DNA of 64,000 nucleotides from NCBI RefSeq assembly GCF_024679245.1, contig NC_090178.1, forward strand, positions 4,323,702 to 4,387,701, in the 5' to 3' direction. The position numbers and the translations under genes are program-made. The notes beneath the pieces are model-generated. The model was not told the origin of the DNA and did not search any database. It worked only from the letters and a program-made list of their open reading frames with translations. Within the stretch, counting starts at the first letter, position 1. Each line of letters opens with the position of its first letter. This DNA is from Pseudorasbora parva (Eukaryota; Chordata; Actinopteri; Cypriniformes; Gobionidae). Shown piece by piece: positions 62,621-64,000 of this stretch.

Positions 62621-62995
62621 TGTCACATGCCTGTCCTGTCTTGTGTGCACATGTGGGTTTTGTCAGTATGGCCTATGTGCTTCTGTCATTGTCTGATCCC
62701 TCCCCCCTTGTTATCTAATTAGTGTTTGATTTCTCCCACCTGTGTTTCCTCGTTCCCTGCCTCATTTGTTCCCTGTTATAAGCTCCTGGTGTTTGTCAGT
62801 CTTTGTGGTATCGTTGTATATGTCATCGTCTCCCGGTTCCCTGTGTGGTATGTCTTCAGTTCATAGTTTTTGATTATGTATTTTGCCCCCTCGTGGGTTT
62901 TGTTTTCTGTTTCTGTTTATTTTTGTTATAAATAAATATATAATCTTTTGCACATGAGTCCTCGCACCATTTTCCTTTGTGTTTGTGACGTGACA
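62621..62995 (+). mobile_element. 5' LTR of a second LTR retrotransposon (375 bp)
   Basis: Starts TGTCACATGCC and ends GTGACGTGACA. Contains TTATAAGC (about 62777), a plausible TATA box, and AATAAA (about 62931) for polyadenylation. It is followed at once by GAACGATACCACC, the expected primer-binding position, and then a gag-like frame on the plus strand. Confidence 0.8.
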
Positions 62996-63026
62996 GAACG
63001 ATACCACCATTAGAGGACTCAGCAAG

Positions 63027-64000
63027 ATGGAAGGCTTCCTTTTCCCATCTCCCTGCCCCTCTGCTTCACCGATGGCAGGACGACGGCGCAAGCTCCTCTC
63101 CCTCCGGCAGGAGGGAACCAGCGTGAAGGAGTTTGCGCACCGGTTCGTATTTGCAGCAGAGGGGCTCAACATCAGCGTGACAGAGCTCAAGGACATTTTT
63201 AACAACGGACTAAATGAGCCTGTTAGGGCTTGGGAGATGGGAATGCTGGGGATTTTATCATTTTGGCAGTTTGTGGGATTTATGTACAATCGTGGTGGTG
63301 GAGGAGAGTTATGGAAGGGTGGCCTTCCTCCGCTTGGTCCTCCTCCACTTATCCTCACAGACTGCCAGGTCCCCAGTCCTCTGATGTCCCCTTCGGGGAG
63401 AGGGAGGAGGAAGAGAAGGAGGGCTCCTTCGGTGATGGATCCGGTGGTCCCAGTTCCAATGGATCGTATTCCGGTGGTCCCTGTGCCGGTGAACTCAGTT
63501 CCAGTGGTTCGTATGCCGGTGGATCGTGTTCCAGTGGATTGTGTATCAGTGCTCCCTGCTCCAGTGGCCTCGAGACGGCGGCGGAGGAGAAAGGCTTCCT
63601 CCACGCCAGATCCGTTGGTCCCTGTGCCGGTGGTCCCGGTGGATCGTGTTCCGGTGGTCCCAGTGCCGGTGGATCGTGTTCCGGTGGTCCCAGTGCCGGT
63701 GGATCATGTTCCGGTGGTCCCTGTGCCGGTGGATCGTGTTCCGGTGGTCCCTGTGCCGGTGGATCGTGTTCCGGTGGTCCCTGTGCCGGTGGATCGTGTT
63801 CCGGTGGTCCCTGTGCCGGTGGTCCCGGTGGATCGTGTTCCGGTGGTCCCAGTGCCGGTGGATCGTGTTCCGGTGGTCCCTGTGCCGGTGGATCGTGTTC
63901 CGGTGGTCCCTGTGCCGGTGGATCGTGTTCCGGTGGTCCCTGTGCCGGTGGATCGTGTTCCGGTGGTCCCTGTGCCGGTGGATCGTGTTCCGGTGGTCCC
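63027..64000 (+). CDS. Gag-like ORF with coding minisatellite, runs off the window
   Basis: The ATG at 63027, 31 bases after the LTR, opens 324 uninterrupted codons to the window edge. Residues 1-35: basic (AGRRRKLL) followed by LRQEGTSVKEF. Residues about 36-90: AAEGLNISVTELKDIF and NGLNEPVRAW, the helix pattern of fish LTR-element gag capsid domains. Residues about 120-190: Pro/Val-rich with two Arg clusters. From about residue 194 to the end: about 13 tandem ten-residue units VPVVPVPVDR encoded by 30-bp repeats. It has no zinc knuckle within the window. It is recent or under constraint, since no stop is seen. The longer minus-strand open frame at 62861-63604 is antisense to it. Confidence 0.75.
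   Translation, partial: MEGFLFPSPCPSASPMAGRRRKLLSLRQEGTSVKEFAHRFVFAAEGLNISVTELKDIFNNGLNEPVRAWEMGMLGILSFWQFVGFMYNRGGGGELWKGGLPPLGPPPLILTDCQVPSPLMSPSGRGRRKRRRAPSVMDPVVPVPMDRIPVVPVPVNSVPVVRMPVDRVPVDCVSVLPAPVASRRRRRRKASSTPDPLVPVPVVPVDRVPVVPVPVDRVPVVPVPVDHVPVVPVPVDRVPVVPVPVDRVPVVPVPVDRVPVVPVPVVPVDRVPVVPVPVDRVPVVPVPVDRVPVVPVPVDRVPVVPVPVDRVPVVPVPVDRVPVV
63606..64000 (+). repeat. 30-bp in-frame minisatellite (VPVVPVPVDR units)
   Basis: Units vary mainly at CCA/CCT and CGT/CAT positions. A longer 39-bp unit (13 residues) occurs at about 63615 and again 189 bp later, giving a higher-order period of 63 codons. The array continues beyond the window. Confidence 0.92.

Noticed and set aside
62861..63604. 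247-codon minus-strand open frame
   Set aside because: It is antisense to the LTR end and the gag-like ORF. Its Thr/Gly-rich part is the complement of the 30-bp repeat region, and it has no start or splice context.

Overview
The window is vertebrate, almost certainly teleost and most likely cyprinid, nuclear DNA. It is A+T-rich, full of long dinucleotide arrays, and packed with dispersed fish-type repeats: Tc1, hAT, PIF/Harbinger-like, TTAA-target and CACTG-ended DNA elements, and Gypsy-type LTR elements. The species call is inference from repeat style. There is no bacterial or organellar gene content, and no tRNA, rRNA or CRISPR array was seen.

Layout. 1-1778 is the decayed 3' part of a Gypsy-type retrotransposon ending in a 395-bp LTR. 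1.8-8.2 kb is nested repeats, including a Tc1 fossil on the minus strand. 8.23-8.86 kb holds the only convincing host-gene signal: a GC-box/CCAAT promoter-like stretch, a 5' leader with a small uORF, and a first coding exon (8800-8857) that encodes a signal peptide and ends at a consensus splice donor in phase 1. No later host exon was found, so 8858-64000 is best read as one very long first intron. The gene could not be identified.

Intron content. Insertions within insertions dominate. The clearest is a Tc1 copy (21930-26256) split by a 3.3-kb CACTG-ended element with a TAA duplication. That element carries a multi-exon minus-strand gene-like unit with polyadenylation signals and is itself split by a TTAA-flanked, TA-rich element. 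Others are a hAT-like element (perfect 8-bp duplication) inside a Harbinger-like element (TAA duplication) at 58.7-60.3 kb; a hAT-like element inside two further repeat layers at 48.7-51.4 kb; and a matched pair of about 500-bp elements with perfect 9-bp duplications (27491-28014 and 57298-57773). Remnants of BED-finger and THAP-type DNA-binding domains lie near 29.7 and 31.0 kb. A solo LTR lies at 34.5 kb. At the right edge a second LTR element begins (LTR 62621-62995) with a long open gag-like frame that turns into an in-frame 30-bp coding minisatellite and runs off the window.

Between the repeats, a few low-repeat stretches rich in homeodomain/POU-like motifs (about 21.6, 32.4 and 35.7 kb) are candidate conserved intronic enhancers. 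No new metabolic or defence system is visible. The biology here is mobile-element ecology within a developmental-style long intron.
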